Below, one piece after another: positions 32,601 to 41,100 of a stretch of 64,000 nucleotides of DNA (its first letter is position 1; each line of letters starts with the position of its first letter). The position numbers were made by a program, and so were the translations under genes. This stretch comes from Maniola hyperantus (lineage: Eukaryota; Arthropoda; Insecta; Lepidoptera; Nymphalidae): the NCBI RefSeq assembly GCF_902806685.2, contig NC_048546.1:15175891-15239890 (forward strand), given 5' to 3'. The notes beneath the pieces were generated by a model. That model was not told the origin of the DNA and searched no databases. It saw only the letters and a list, made by a program, of their open reading frames with translations.

Positions 32601-34526
32601 CGGCGGGGACGCACCTTCGAGCCGTTCGGCGAGACGCGCGCCGCCGCCCTCCGTGGCCGCGGCCAGCATGCCGGCCACGTTGAGCGCGTCGAGGCGCGCC
32701 AGGCGCTCGGCCAGGCGGCGCACGCGGCGCTCGGCGTCCGCGTCGCCGGGCTCCGCGTCGTCCAGCAGCGCGGCCAGCGCCGCGTCGGACGGCGCGCCGG
32801 GCGCGGGGCGCGCGCCCGCCGCTGCCGCCAGCTGCAGCAGCGTCGGGCGCCCGGCCTCCGCGCAGCGCAGCGCCAGCGTCTCGCCGCCCGCCTCCACGAG
32901 CACCGCGCCGCTCTGCGGAGGATACGCTGCGTGTACTGACATATTGCTGATGAACCTGCTACCTCAACTTGCGAACGGACTCCCTTGAAAATGGACGCCG
33001 GATAGGTTCGAAACGTGTCGGGCTAACGTCGACTAAACACGTGAGTAAAGCCGGGACAGATATTATATATAATGGAAATCACTCAGGATAGTTTATATAT
33101 CTATAACAGGTACAATGTATACGGCTGTTTCCGGGCGCGCCTGCATAGGATGACGTTGTGCGAGAGCCCGGCGTGCGAGTGCGGCTTTGGCGACGAGGAT
33201 AGGCACCATGTGCTGTGGGAGTGTCCCCTTTTTGAGGACTTGTGGGTGACGATGTTGGATGGGATCGTACGCGGGGAAGCGGGGCCGGTCTTCTACACGG
33301 ACCTCGTCTCATCGGCGGGGAACTACAACCGGCTACGGGAATTCGCGCACCATTGGCATACGAGGCGAAGCAGCTCGGAGCGTACAGGTGCCAGGCCGGC
33401 ACCACGGAGGAGCAGCAGCGGAGATCACAGCTGTGTTAGTGACGTCTAGCCCCCAAGGGGGGAGAGTGAGCATAAGGGACAAGGAAGAGACAAAAATAAT
33501 TTGTAGGGAGTCAAGAAGGCGCCCCGGGAAATGCCAAGAGCAAGTACCGAACGGGCGCCCTCCCGCGACTCGGCACATATAACCGAGAGGTTGGTGGGGC
33601 CATGGGAGGTGGAGGGTTGTCCCTAGGTACAATATACACATGTATATATCTTATAGCAGTTACAATATACACATGTATATATCTTATAGCAGGTACAATA
33701 TACACATGAGCTTTTATGAGAATCAGAAAATTTATTTTATATATATACAGTGGAAACTCGATAAAACCAGACTAATTTATTGTAGTCATTAGGGATTCGG
33801 ATAATCGAAAATCCGGATAATCGAATGTATGAAGAAAAGCGGGTTTTGTGCATATTATGTAGTTCACTGACTGATTTATCAACACACAGCTCAAACTACT
33901 GGACAAATCGGGCTGAAATCTGGCTGGTGGATAGCTATTAAGATGTAGGCATCCGTTAAGAAAGGATTTTTGAAAATTCAAGCCCTAAGGGGTTGAAATA
34001 GGGGTTTGAAACTTGTGTAGTCCATGCGGACAAAGCCGCGAGCATAAGCTAGTTTTATATAAAATGTTTGAGCAGTTCATTTCATAAATTAAAATTTTGG
34101 ACAGAGTACTGGATCAGATACCCAGCGACAGCTGTCACGTGAAGATCACACTGAGCCGGTAACATGTTAAGTATGCATGTCCAACGTTAGTATTATTATC
34201 TCAAACAATTAAGTTGGGGCCACCTTCAGCTTCATGTTTACAAACCAAACCCAAACCGAAAGCCCACCAAATACAAATCATTTCATAGCAGTGCTACACT
34301 AGATGTTTCACTTAATGCAGATCCCACGATTGGAATCTGAGCGACGTCGGTCGGCGCTCACCGTCAGGTCGGGCTTGACGCACACGGCGTGCAGCGGCCA
34401 CACGCGCAGCCGCGCGCCGCCCTCGCTCAGCACCAGCGCGCCGCCCTCCGCGCTCAGGCGCTGCGCGCGCCCGCCCTCGCCCTCCACGTCCACGCCCAGC
34501 TCCACGCCGCACTCCTCCAGCTTCAT
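17503..34526 (-). CDS. EXOC1: exocyst complex component 1 (Sec3)
   Basis: EXOC1/Sec3 tethers secretory vesicles to the plasma membrane as part of the exocyst. Nine exons, minus strand: 34526-34362, 32912-32615, 32545-32346, 32275-31757, 27691-27522, 27447-27258, 27153-26688, 18890-18766, 17601-17503. The phases all agree, giving 743 residues; recalled fly and human proteins are near 890. Matches I recognise: HLNNALIHLGNE and NAEQDFCTHFF in the middle, GRPLEKLTTFFEGV and YSKHELRRLLALYPAHE near the C-terminus, LLQVVWRAMQEEFIAQH, then TQDILDAFSDIAREH at the end. The first two exons are strand-rich and only loosely resemble the Sec3 PIP2-binding PH region. The start at 34526 is a guess, since no good acceptor precedes it, and more 5' exons could exist. 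The Ser-rich linker of the human protein is missing. Third codon positions are nearly all G or C. Three exons are tandemly amplified. Confidence 0.93.
17766..17823. repeat. GTAT tetranucleotide microsatellite
   Basis: A run of ATGT/GTAT units lies in the EXOC1 final intron, with an interruption near 17799. No other feature was recognised in the AT-rich intron at 17824-18375. Confidence 0.9.
18376..18890 (-). repeat. 171-bp triplication of the EXOC1 penultimate exon
   Basis: Three 171-bp units each carry nearly the whole penultimate exon (SLHRLYRTVEKHLSEEGG ... AQHVALQ) with its CAG|GTACTC donor. Only the rightmost unit, first in transcription order, has the real acceptor (TTGTTGCAG|TGCGCAAG at 18891/18890). 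In the other two the exon start is fused to intron sequence (CGTTATATCC|AAGTC), with no recognisable acceptor at the exon edge. They are probably not spliced as whole exons, though a cryptic AAG|TCTC acceptor is possible. Confidence 0.92.
19370..19625. mobile_element. LINE-derived fragment with CCACTGCTGGACATAGGCC motif
   Basis: The motif at about 19418-19440 and the following GC-rich segment recur in part near 28625-28740 and 52655-52675. I recall this as a widespread lepidopteran LINE remnant. A short CACTGCC run (about 19569-19590) is a local expansion. Confidence 0.5.
19849..21226. mobile_element. dispersed element C, interrupted copy, with apparent 4-bp target duplication
   Basis: It is flanked by AGCT on both sides (left of 19849 and right of 21226). 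The same element at about 56344-57196 is flanked by CACG on both sides, so the ends and a 4-bp duplication are supported by two independent copies. This copy is split by an unrelated insertion at about 20054-20611. There is no coding capacity. It could be a solo LTR or a non-autonomous DNA element. Confidence 0.72.
20054..20611. mobile_element. retroelement tail inserted in element C
   Basis: It begins CTAGCTTCTGCTCGCGGCTT and ends near CAGTCAGTCAGG and TTTATATATATAG. It separates sequences that are contiguous in the second copy of element C near 56558. Similar tails lie at 10680-10890, 15142-15300, 30106-30335 and 33850-34055, so this is a common non-LTR family. Confidence 0.65.
21705..21850. 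mobile_element. MITE with about 22-bp inverted ends
   Basis: Left end near ACAGGTCGACATGGCAATCG, right end near CGATTGCCATCTCAACCTGT; these pair with few mismatches. The interior is GC-rich and has no ORF. Confidence 0.65.
22010..22245 (+). mobile_element. short retroelement tail (ACTAATAATTATTATAAATG ... family)
   Basis: It shows the pattern ATTATAAATGCGAAAGTGTG, a TGTCTGTC run, then CGCACACGAAGTTGCGGCA. The same pattern occurs at 24590-24806 (plus) and 54632-54856 (minus). I recall this as a common lepidopteran non-LTR or SINE-type repeat. Confidence 0.65.
22314..23540. mobile_element. fold-back element: long inverted arms made of tandem repeats
   Basis: The outer ends GGTTATTCCCGTCGAGTCAC and GTGACACTCAACGAGAATAA pair, as do inner segments such as CACCTACATATTGCGTGTGT and ACACACGCAATATGTAGGTG. 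Between them, the left half has about five direct copies of a roughly 85-95-bp unit (ATGACATTTATTTTCAAATC). The right half has about three copies of the same unit inverted. The whole 1.2 kb could fold into one hairpin, like Drosophila Foldback elements. Frames such as 22409-22987 simply read through the repeat. An end-like sequence also appears alone at about 37986. Confidence 0.82.
24590..24806 (+). mobile_element. short retroelement tail inserted in element B
   Basis: It starts ACTAATATTATAAATGCGAA, has a TGTCTGTC run, and ends CGGGCATCATCTAGT. It splits element B sequence that is continuous in related copies. Confidence 0.68.
24922..26749 (-). repeat. 69-bp array of an EXOC1 exon end with its 5' splice site, about 26 full copies
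   Basis: Twenty-six full 69-bp units (starts 24955, 25024, then to 26681) plus one truncated unit at 24922. On the minus strand each unit reads YRAAYSKHELRRLLALYPAH, then EG with GAAG|GTAGGTAC, so each holds the last 20 or so codons of the exon plus a donor. The rightmost unit is the natural exon end (donor at 26687). The period is 23 codons, so the frame stays open through the first units until one extra C near 26475 shifts it. Confidence 0.96.
27183..27252. repeat. CACCAGCAC short tandem repeat in an EXOC1 intron
   Basis: A run of ACCACCAGC-type units fills most of the 104-bp intron between exons 27258-27447 and 26688-27153. Read on the minus strand it begins 3 bp or so after the donor GTGCGTGC. 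Confidence 0.88.
27985..28229. repeat. 22-bp tandem repeat, about 11 copies
   Basis: Units read GTGCGCAGTGCCAACTGCCA plus AC, in the EXOC1 intron between exons 31757 and 27691. They differ by single substitutions only. The many open frames over it are not genes. Confidence 0.95.
28848..29172 (-). mobile_element. tRNA-derived SINE
   Basis: Read on the minus strand, the element opens with a tRNA-like head: TAGCCTAGTGGTTAGGA (A box), an anticodon-loop-like CTTCTAA, and GGTTCGATCCC (B box). The body carries AGAGTTCTCCTTAATG and ends with GGTTGATCATGATGAC. I recall it as one of the abundant lepidopteran SINEs. The head looks like a tRNA-Arg(TCT) derivative, but it is not a functional tRNA gene. 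Confidence 0.85.
29795..30040 (-). pseudogene. non-LTR retrotransposon ORF2 C-terminal fragment
   Basis: The minus frame 30028-29801 reads MSKLRVRDNSLCECGLDEGS then HILFSCP, a Cys-Cys-His-Cys knuckle typical of the tail of R1/Jockey-type ORF2 proteins. Only the last 75 or so residues remain, without the reverse transcriptase. It lies in the EXOC1 intron. Confidence 0.72.
30106..30335. mobile_element. retroelement tail fragment
   Basis: TATCAACGCACAGCCTAAAC at the left and CACGCGGGCGAAGTCACGAG near the right match the common tail seen at 20054-20611 and 33850-34055. The surrounding intron, 30336-31260, shows nothing else recognisable. Confidence 0.6.
31270..31590. repeat. 140-bp tandem duplication in an EXOC1 intron
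   Basis: CTCGGACCCTTTGGTGAAAT starts at 31271, 31411 and 31551, so there are two full units and a partial third. Diverged single versions lie just upstream (about 31030 and 31145), which suggests an older repeat family recently duplicated. Confidence 0.9.
33080..33640 (+). pseudogene. R1-like non-LTR retrotransposon 3' end
   Basis: The frame from 33072 reads GCFRARLHRM, then CECGFGDEDRHHVLWECP, the CCHC-type knuckle at the C-terminus of R1-clade ORF2. A stop at 33447-33449 is followed by a GC-rich 3' UTR-like stretch, then a TACAATATACACATGTATAT repeat (about 33627-33707). It is a 5'-truncated copy in the EXOC1 intron between exons 34362 and 32912. Confidence 0.75.
33850..34055. mobile_element. 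retroelement tail fragment
   Basis: It shares CAACACACAGCTCAAACTAC and GCGGACAAAGCCGCGAGCAT with the tails listed at 20054 and 30106. It lies in an EXOC1 intron. Confidence 0.58.
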
Positions 34527-34729
34527 CCTCCCCCTCCCACGTACCACACACCGATAATAACTACTTTCTCTATGTTGTTTAATGACTATAACGAATCACC
34601 ATAAGCTGTCATATTATCAAATATCAACAATAATTTTAGTAAGAATCTATCTTTCACTTTAAAAAGTACTTTAGGTAAAATGAAATGAATAAAAATATTA
34701 TTAAATTTTGATTTGTAGATTGTATAGGT

Positions 34730-35290
34730 AGTCGAATTTTAATGTGTTTTTAATGAAACAACACCAAACCACCGAAACAACACGTTTTGACATTAGCTAA
34801 CAAGGGCGATTGTCTAAGCTGTCAAACAACGCATCAATCTTACACTAATGTCAAATGACAAATTGTAAAATAATAATGATACCATAATATGATTATTATT
34901 ATTATAATATTTAAGATGTTTCATGTTAGTGATGATGTGGTTCAGTTGGTTCATGAGAATGAGTCCATGAACCAGTCCCTGCTTCTCTATTTTAGATTGA
35001 ACTTTCACAAGAAGAGTAAAGAAGAAGCATTATAAAATTAGTAGGTACCTACTTAGTTAAATTATTACTGAAATAAAATAAGTACCTAGAGATGGTATAA
35101 TAGTGCTTTAAAAAAGGGATTTTAGAATATGATTTACTTAAATATGTTTTTTATCGAGTAATAAGGTGATTTTAGATGTTACTAAACAATTTACAGTAGG
35201 ATGATCGATTCACAATGTTTGACACGTTTCTAAAGTTATCCGTAGCTACTGTACCAACTGGATTGGTGGTCCATGCCAATAGGTTGTTGC
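34730..35290 (+). mobile_element. dispersed element B, most complete copy
   Basis: It is used as the reference for the broken copies at 19670-24870 (same orientation) and at 10900-11770 and 15990-16470 (opposite orientation). Shared marks are CACGTTTTGACATTAGCTAA, AAGCATTATAAAATTAG and GTGCTTTAAAAAAGGGATTT. It lies between the divergent EXOC1 and PFDN2 genes, so it may carry or displace part of their shared upstream region. Confidence 0.65.
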
Positions 35291-35742
35291 CCCTAGCACT
35301 ATTTATGGACAGCCAGGCTGATCCATTGAGGTTGCGTAGTGATTATAAACTCTTTGGGGCTAGAACTCTCTGGTATTTATATTGTGTTATCCTCAGAACC
35401 AGAACGCATTCAGAACGTGTTATCCTTGGATGAATGTTATCCTTATCCACAGAGTACATTGGTATAGGTGTTATCTATGGCTAGAACCATAGATAATATA
35501 CTAAGCTAGAACCCAGAGCTGTGAAACCAGAAAAGCCAGAACAAAACGATGTATAATATTATTTATAATTTTTACGAAAAAATATGCAAAATTGTAAATT
35601 AAGTCACGCATTGATTTGATTTGCTTTTAAATTAATACAAATATTCCAATACTTATTTAAAAAATTGAGCTTCATATATAGGAGGGCGTGGAGAGCCGCA
35701 TACATTATAACCTCACTCGAGTGCAGTCAAACAACAGCAAGA

Positions 35743-36944
35743 ATGGCAAAGAACGCTACCAAGGGTGGAAAAAAATCGAACGAAGAAGTATTCGCAGGCT
35801 TTCAGAACCTTCGCGCCGAGCAGAGGCAGCTCGCCAACAAGATATCGGAGCTGGAGATGGATCTGAACGAGCACAAGTAAGCAGCTTCGTCTCCACCGAG
35901 ACGTTCTGTCGTCGCCTTAACCTGCGTAATAATATTGTGATCCTGTGTATCGTTGCGGCAGAATTGTGATCGAGACGCTGCGCGGCGTGGAGCCGGAGCG
36001 CAGGTGCTTCCGCATGGTGGGCGGCGTGCTGGTGGAGCGCACCGTGGGCGCCGTGCTGCCCGAGCTGGAGGGCAACCGCGACCGCCTGCCGCAGGCGCTG
36101 CAGGTGAGCCTTCTGTGATCGAGACGCTGCGCGGCGTGGAGCCTATACTACTTACCTCCGATATCATCGTACTTCGTCCTGCGACATAATCGCGTTGCAT
36201 GCACGGACTGCCGCGGCCGTCTCCATTATTTTAAATTCTTGATATCTCCTAAGATATTATTCTAAGCGAAATGATACCGGACTTTTTTTAGAGCTGTTTA
36301 AGAGGAACAATTCCATTGAACATTGTTTTCGTGCTAACTATTTAGGCAGCGTACGCCACGGAAGCTCACAGATGAGACGAGTTTTTTCACTTTATTGCAA
36401 TTTTATATATTCGAATTGCAAATATTTTTGAAGGGATCTCCTAATTTTTAAAAAAATAAAATATAGCCTATGTCACTTAGGAATTATGTAGCTTTCTATT
36501 GGTGAAAGAATTTTCAAAATCGGTTCAGTAGTTCCAGAGATTATCCCCTACAAACAAACTTAACGACATTACCTCTTTATAATTTCAAATTTGCACACCA
36601 TGGTGGCAGAATGTAGGTTTGTACAAACAACAATTGTAATAAACAAGTTATAAATGACACAACACAACTACAATTGGCAAATAAATGATTTGTATTTGGG
36701 GTTGCACAGTTAAAGTTCAAATGCAGCTATGAAAAGTTAAAACACATACACTCGCACTCGTGACACTGGAGCCCTAACGTCGTTGGTGTGGCAGGCGCTG
36801 AACGAGCAGCTGACGCGCAAGGGGCAGGAGATCAACGACTACATCGAGCAGCACGACATCCGCGTGCAGCGCGGCAGCGACGCGGAGCCCCAAGCGGCCG
36901 CGCCCGACGCCGCCAAGAGCAACGTGCTGGTCGCCAGCGCTTGA
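35743..36944 (+). CDS. PFDN2: prefoldin subunit 2
   Basis: PFDN2 is a beta-type subunit of the cytosolic prefoldin hexamer, which passes unfolded actin and tubulin to the CCT chaperonin. Three exons, 35743-35876, 35962-36103 and 36795-36944, give 141 residues with consistent phases (AA|A joins exons 1 and 2). Two helices for the coiled coil (QNLRAEQRQLANKISELEMD and ALNEQLTRKGQEINDYIEQH) flank the hairpin core FRMVGGVLVERTVGAVLPEL, which matches the human CYRMVGGVLVERTV region as I recall it. Length is close to the human protein (154). The start ATG at 35743 gives a short basic N-terminus (MAKNATKGGKK). The gene is divergent from EXOC1, about 1.2 kb away. A 31-bp copy of the start of exon 2 lies in intron 2 (about 36114-36144), and the stop-codon region is partly repeated at 36966-36980. 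Confidence 0.96.
36104..36794. other. PFDN2 intron 2 with partial exon copy and repeat debris
   Basis: Ten bases past the donor is a copy of the exon 2 start (GTGATCGAGACGCTGCGCGG at 36116). The rest contains a diverged retroelement tail (about 36435-36570) similar to 63540-63720. No other exon is seen. Confidence 0.75.
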
Positions 36945-37264
36945 GGGCCCTGCGCAGATGCCTTCAGAGCAACGTGCTGGAGGACCCTGCACTGCTGCCT
37001 TCGGACAATAACCCATGCTCGTTATTGCCACATTCTAATGCTATCAGCTTCGCAAATTTCCCTCACAAAGATGTAAACATTGTATGCACAAGTCAGCTGA
37101 AAGTGCACAACCCCACGTGTCAGCTGAAAGTGCACAACCCTACATGTTAGCATTTGAATAAGGCAATATTCCTCAGATAACTAATCATCCCCTGCCGCCC
37201 GCCGGGTGTCACTGTCACGGTACCAGCAGGAATATTTACAAAGATTTTTAAAAAATTATTTTTA

Positions 37265-37985
37265 AACAACTTCCGAAAAGGCGGTGGTTCTCAATTCAAC
37301 CCATTTTTTAAAATTGTATGTTCACCGATTTCTTCGAGGTTTCTGGATCGATTTGCAAATCTTTTTTAATCAACAGAGGATGTTTCCGTGGTGGTCCCAT
37401 GAAAATTTCTGGGACCAACTCCTCAGTCCTGATGCTGCAGGGTTACCGCCCATCTAAGTTATTAAGATTCAGGAAGTGTTCATAGTGAATTAATGTTGTA
37501 GGTACCAAGCAACGACTTTATGCTTGGATTCCGAGTCCCAACTCCTCAACCCTGATGATGTAGGGGTACAGCACTCCTAAACTATAGAGATCCAGGAACT
37601 GTTCCTGGTGAAATAATATTGTAAATGCTGAGAGCATAGACTTTGTTATTGAATTCCAAGTCCCAACTCTTCAATCCTGATGCTTGAAGGTACTGAACTC
37701 CTAAGCCGTGTGGATTTGGAAAGTTTTGGTGGTGAATTGATATTTTAGGTATCAAACAGTGGCGCCGATTCTTTTGTACACAATCTCTAAACTAAACTAA
37801 ATTTACAGGTCTCAATCTAGTGCCATCCTTTTCCGCAAGCAACATTATGAAAGGGATAGCAATAGATTTAGACGTGTCATTTTAGTTTAGTTTAAAGATT
37901 GTGTACAACGGAATTAGCCACAATGACTACTTACACTAAAAAATCTTAAAATATTTTTTTTATTAAAAAACCGATTTCCAAAAGG
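37265..37985. mobile_element. dispersed element A, copy 2
   Basis: It matches 5928-6925 in order, for example GGTGGTTCTCAATTCAACCC near 37283 and GGTACAGCACTCCTAAACTA near 37565. It holds a single copy of the 66-bp segment that is repeated five times in copy 1. It ends near AAAAAACCGATTTCC, directly before an end-like piece of the fold-back family (GGGTTATTCCCGTTGAGTCA, about 37985). Confidence 0.7.
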
Positions 37986-38149
37986 GTTATTCCCGTTGAG
38001 TCAAAGGATATTTTTCTCCAGAAATAGTAATATCAGTTTTTTGAAAAAATGCTTGGAGGTACCGTTTGATAGGATAGGACAGCTCCCCTCCCGCAGCCCG
38101 AGGGGGCGCTTCTGTGCACGGCATTCATCGGTGAATACACAAGTGTGCA

Positions 38150-41100
38150 GTTCAGTTCATGTGTGCAGACCAGTGCTAGCACACGAGTGCACTGTGCGTG
38201 GCGCGGAGGCTGGGCTGCCAGTCACTGCGACAGTTCAGTTCATGTGTGCAGACCAGTGCTAGCACACGAGTGCACTGTGCGTCGCGCGGAGGCTGGGCTG
38301 CCAGTCGCTGCGACAGTTCAGTTCATGTGTGCAGACCAGTGCTAGCACACGAGTGCACTGTGCGTCGCGCGGAGGCTGGGCTGCCAGTCACTGCGACAGT
38401 TCAGTTCATGTGTGCAGACCAGTGCTAGCACACGAGTGCACTGTGCGTCGCGCGGAGGCTGGGCTGCCAGTCGCTGCGACAGTTCAGTTCATGTGTGCAG
38501 ACCAGTGCTAGCACACGAGTGCACTGTGCGTCGCGCGGAGGCTGGGCTGCCAGTCGCTGCGACAGTTCAGTTCATGTGTGCAGACCAGTGCTAGCACACG
38601 AGTGCACTGTGCGTCGCGCGGAGGCTGGGCTGCCAGTCGCTGCGACAGTTCAGTTCATGTGTGCAGACCAGTGCTAGCACACGAGTGCACTGTGCGTCGC
38701 GCGGAGGCTGGGCTGCCAGTCGCTGCGACAGTTCAGTTCATGTGTGCAGACCAGTGCTAGCACACGAGTGCACTGTGCGTCGCGCGGAGGCTGGGCTGCC
38801 AGTCGCTGCGACAGTTCAGTTCATGTGTGCAGACCAGTGCTAGCACACGAGTGCACTGTGCGTCGCGCGGAGGCTGGGCTGCCAGTCACTGCGACAGTTC
38901 AGTTCATGTGTGCAGACCAGTGCTAGCACACGAGTGCACTGTGCGTCGCGCGGAGGCTGGGCTGCCAGTCGCTGCGACAGTTCAGTTCATGTGTGCAGAC
39001 CAGTGCTAGCACACGAGTGCACTGTGCGTCGCGCGGAGGCTGGGCTGCCAGTCACTGCGACAGTTCAGTTCATGTGTGCAGACCAGTGCTAGCACACGAG
39101 TGCACTGTGCGTCGCGCGGAGGCTGGGCTGCCAGTCGCTGCGACAGTTCAGTTCATGTGTGCAGACCAGTGCTAGCACACGAGTGCACTGTGCGTCGCGC
39201 GGAGGCTGGGCTGCCAGTCGCTGCGACAGTTCAGTTCATGTGTGCAGACCAGTGCTAGCACACGAGTGCACTGTGCGTCGCGCGGAGGCTGGGCTGCCAG
39301 TCGCTGCGACAGTTCAGTTCATGTGTGCAGACCAGTGCTAGCACACGAGTGCACTGTGCGTCGCGCGGAGGCTGGGCTGCCAGTCGCTGCGACAGTTCAG
39401 TTCATGTGTGCAGACCAGTGCTAGCACACGAGTGCACTGTGCGTCGCGCGGAGGCTGGGCTGCCAGTCGCTGCGACAGTTCAGTTCATGTGTGCAGACCA
39501 GTGCTAGCACACGAGTGCACTGTGCGTCGCGCGGAGGCTGGGCTGCCAGTCGCTGCGACAGTTCAGTTCATGTGTGCAGACCAGTGCTAGCACACGAGTG
39601 CACTGTGCGTCGCGCGGAGGCTGGGCTGCCAGTCGCTGCGACAGTTCAGTTCATGTGTGCAGACCAGTGCTAGCACACGAGTGCACTGTGCGTCGCGCGG
39701 AGGCTGGGCTGCCAGTCGCTGCGACAGTTCAGTTCATGTGTGCAGACCAGTGCTAGCACACGAGTGCACTGTGCGTCGCGCGGAGGCTGGGCTGCCAGTC
39801 GCTGCGACAGTTCAGTTCATGTGTGCAGACCAGTGCTAGCACACGAGTGCACTGTGCGTCGCGCGGAGGCTGGGCTGCCAGTCGCTGCGACAGTTCAGTT
39901 CATGTGTGCAGACCAGTGCTAGCACACGAGTGCACTGTGCGTCGCGCGGAGGCTGGGCTGCCAGTCGCTGCGACAGTTCAGTTCATGTGTGCAGACCAGT
40001 GCTAGCACACGAGTGCACTGTGCGTCGCGCGGAGGCTGGGCTGCCAGTCGCTGCGACAGTTCAGTTCATGTGTGCAGACCAGTGCTAGCACACGAGTGCA
40101 CTGTGCGTCGCGCGGAGGCTGGGCTGCCAGTCGCTGCGACAGTTCAGTTCATGTGTGCAGACCAGTGCTAGCACACGAGTGCACTGTGCGTCGCGCGGAG
40201 GCTGGGCTGCCAGTCGCTGCGACAGTTCAGTTCATGTGTGCAGACCAGTGCTAGCACACGAGTGCACTGTGCGTCGCGCGGAGGCTGGGCTGCCAGTCGC
40301 TGCGACAGTTCAGTTCATGTGTGCAGACCAGTGCTAGCACACGAGTGCACTGTGCGTCGCGCGGAGGCTGGGCTGCCAGTCGCTGCGACAGTTCAGTTCA
40401 TGTGTGCAGACCAGTGCTAGCACACGAGTGCACTGTGCGTCGCGCGGAGGCTGGGCTGCCAGTCGCTGCGACAGTTCAGTTCATGTGTGCAGACCAGTGC
40501 TAGCACACGAGTGCACTGTGCGTCGCGCGGAGGCTGGGCTGCCAGTCGCTGCGACAGTTCAGTTCATGTGTGCAGACCAGTGCTAGCACACGAGTGCACT
40601 GTGCGTCGCGCGGAGGCTGGGCTGCCAGTCGCTGCGACAGTTCAGTTCATGTGTGCAGACCAGTGCTAGCACACGAGTGCACTGTGCGTCGCGCGGAGGC
40701 TGGGCTGCCAGTCGCTGCGACAGTTCAGTTCATGTGTGCAGACCAGTGCTAGCACACGAGTGCACTGTGCGTCGCGCGGAGGCTGGGCTGCCAGTCGCTG
40801 CGACAGTTCAGTTCATGTGTGCAGACCAGTGCTAGCACACGAGTGCACTGTGCGTCGCGCGGAGGCTGGGCTGCCAGTCGCTGCGACAGTTCAGTTCATG
40901 TGTGCAGACCAGTGCTAGCACACGAGTGCACTGTGCGTCGCGCGGAGGCTGGGCTGCCAGTCGCTGCGACAGTTCAGTTCATGTGTGCAGACCAGTGCTA
41001 GCACACGAGTGCACTGTGCGTCGCGCGGAGGCTGGGCTGCCAGTCGCTGCGACAGTTCAGTTCATGTGTGCAGACCAGTGCTAGCACACGAGTGCACTGT

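Noticed and set aside
31784..32988. Long plus-strand and alternative minus frames over 31.7-33.0 kb
   Set aside because: Shadow frames caused by the lack of A/T-rich stop codons in EXOC1 exons.
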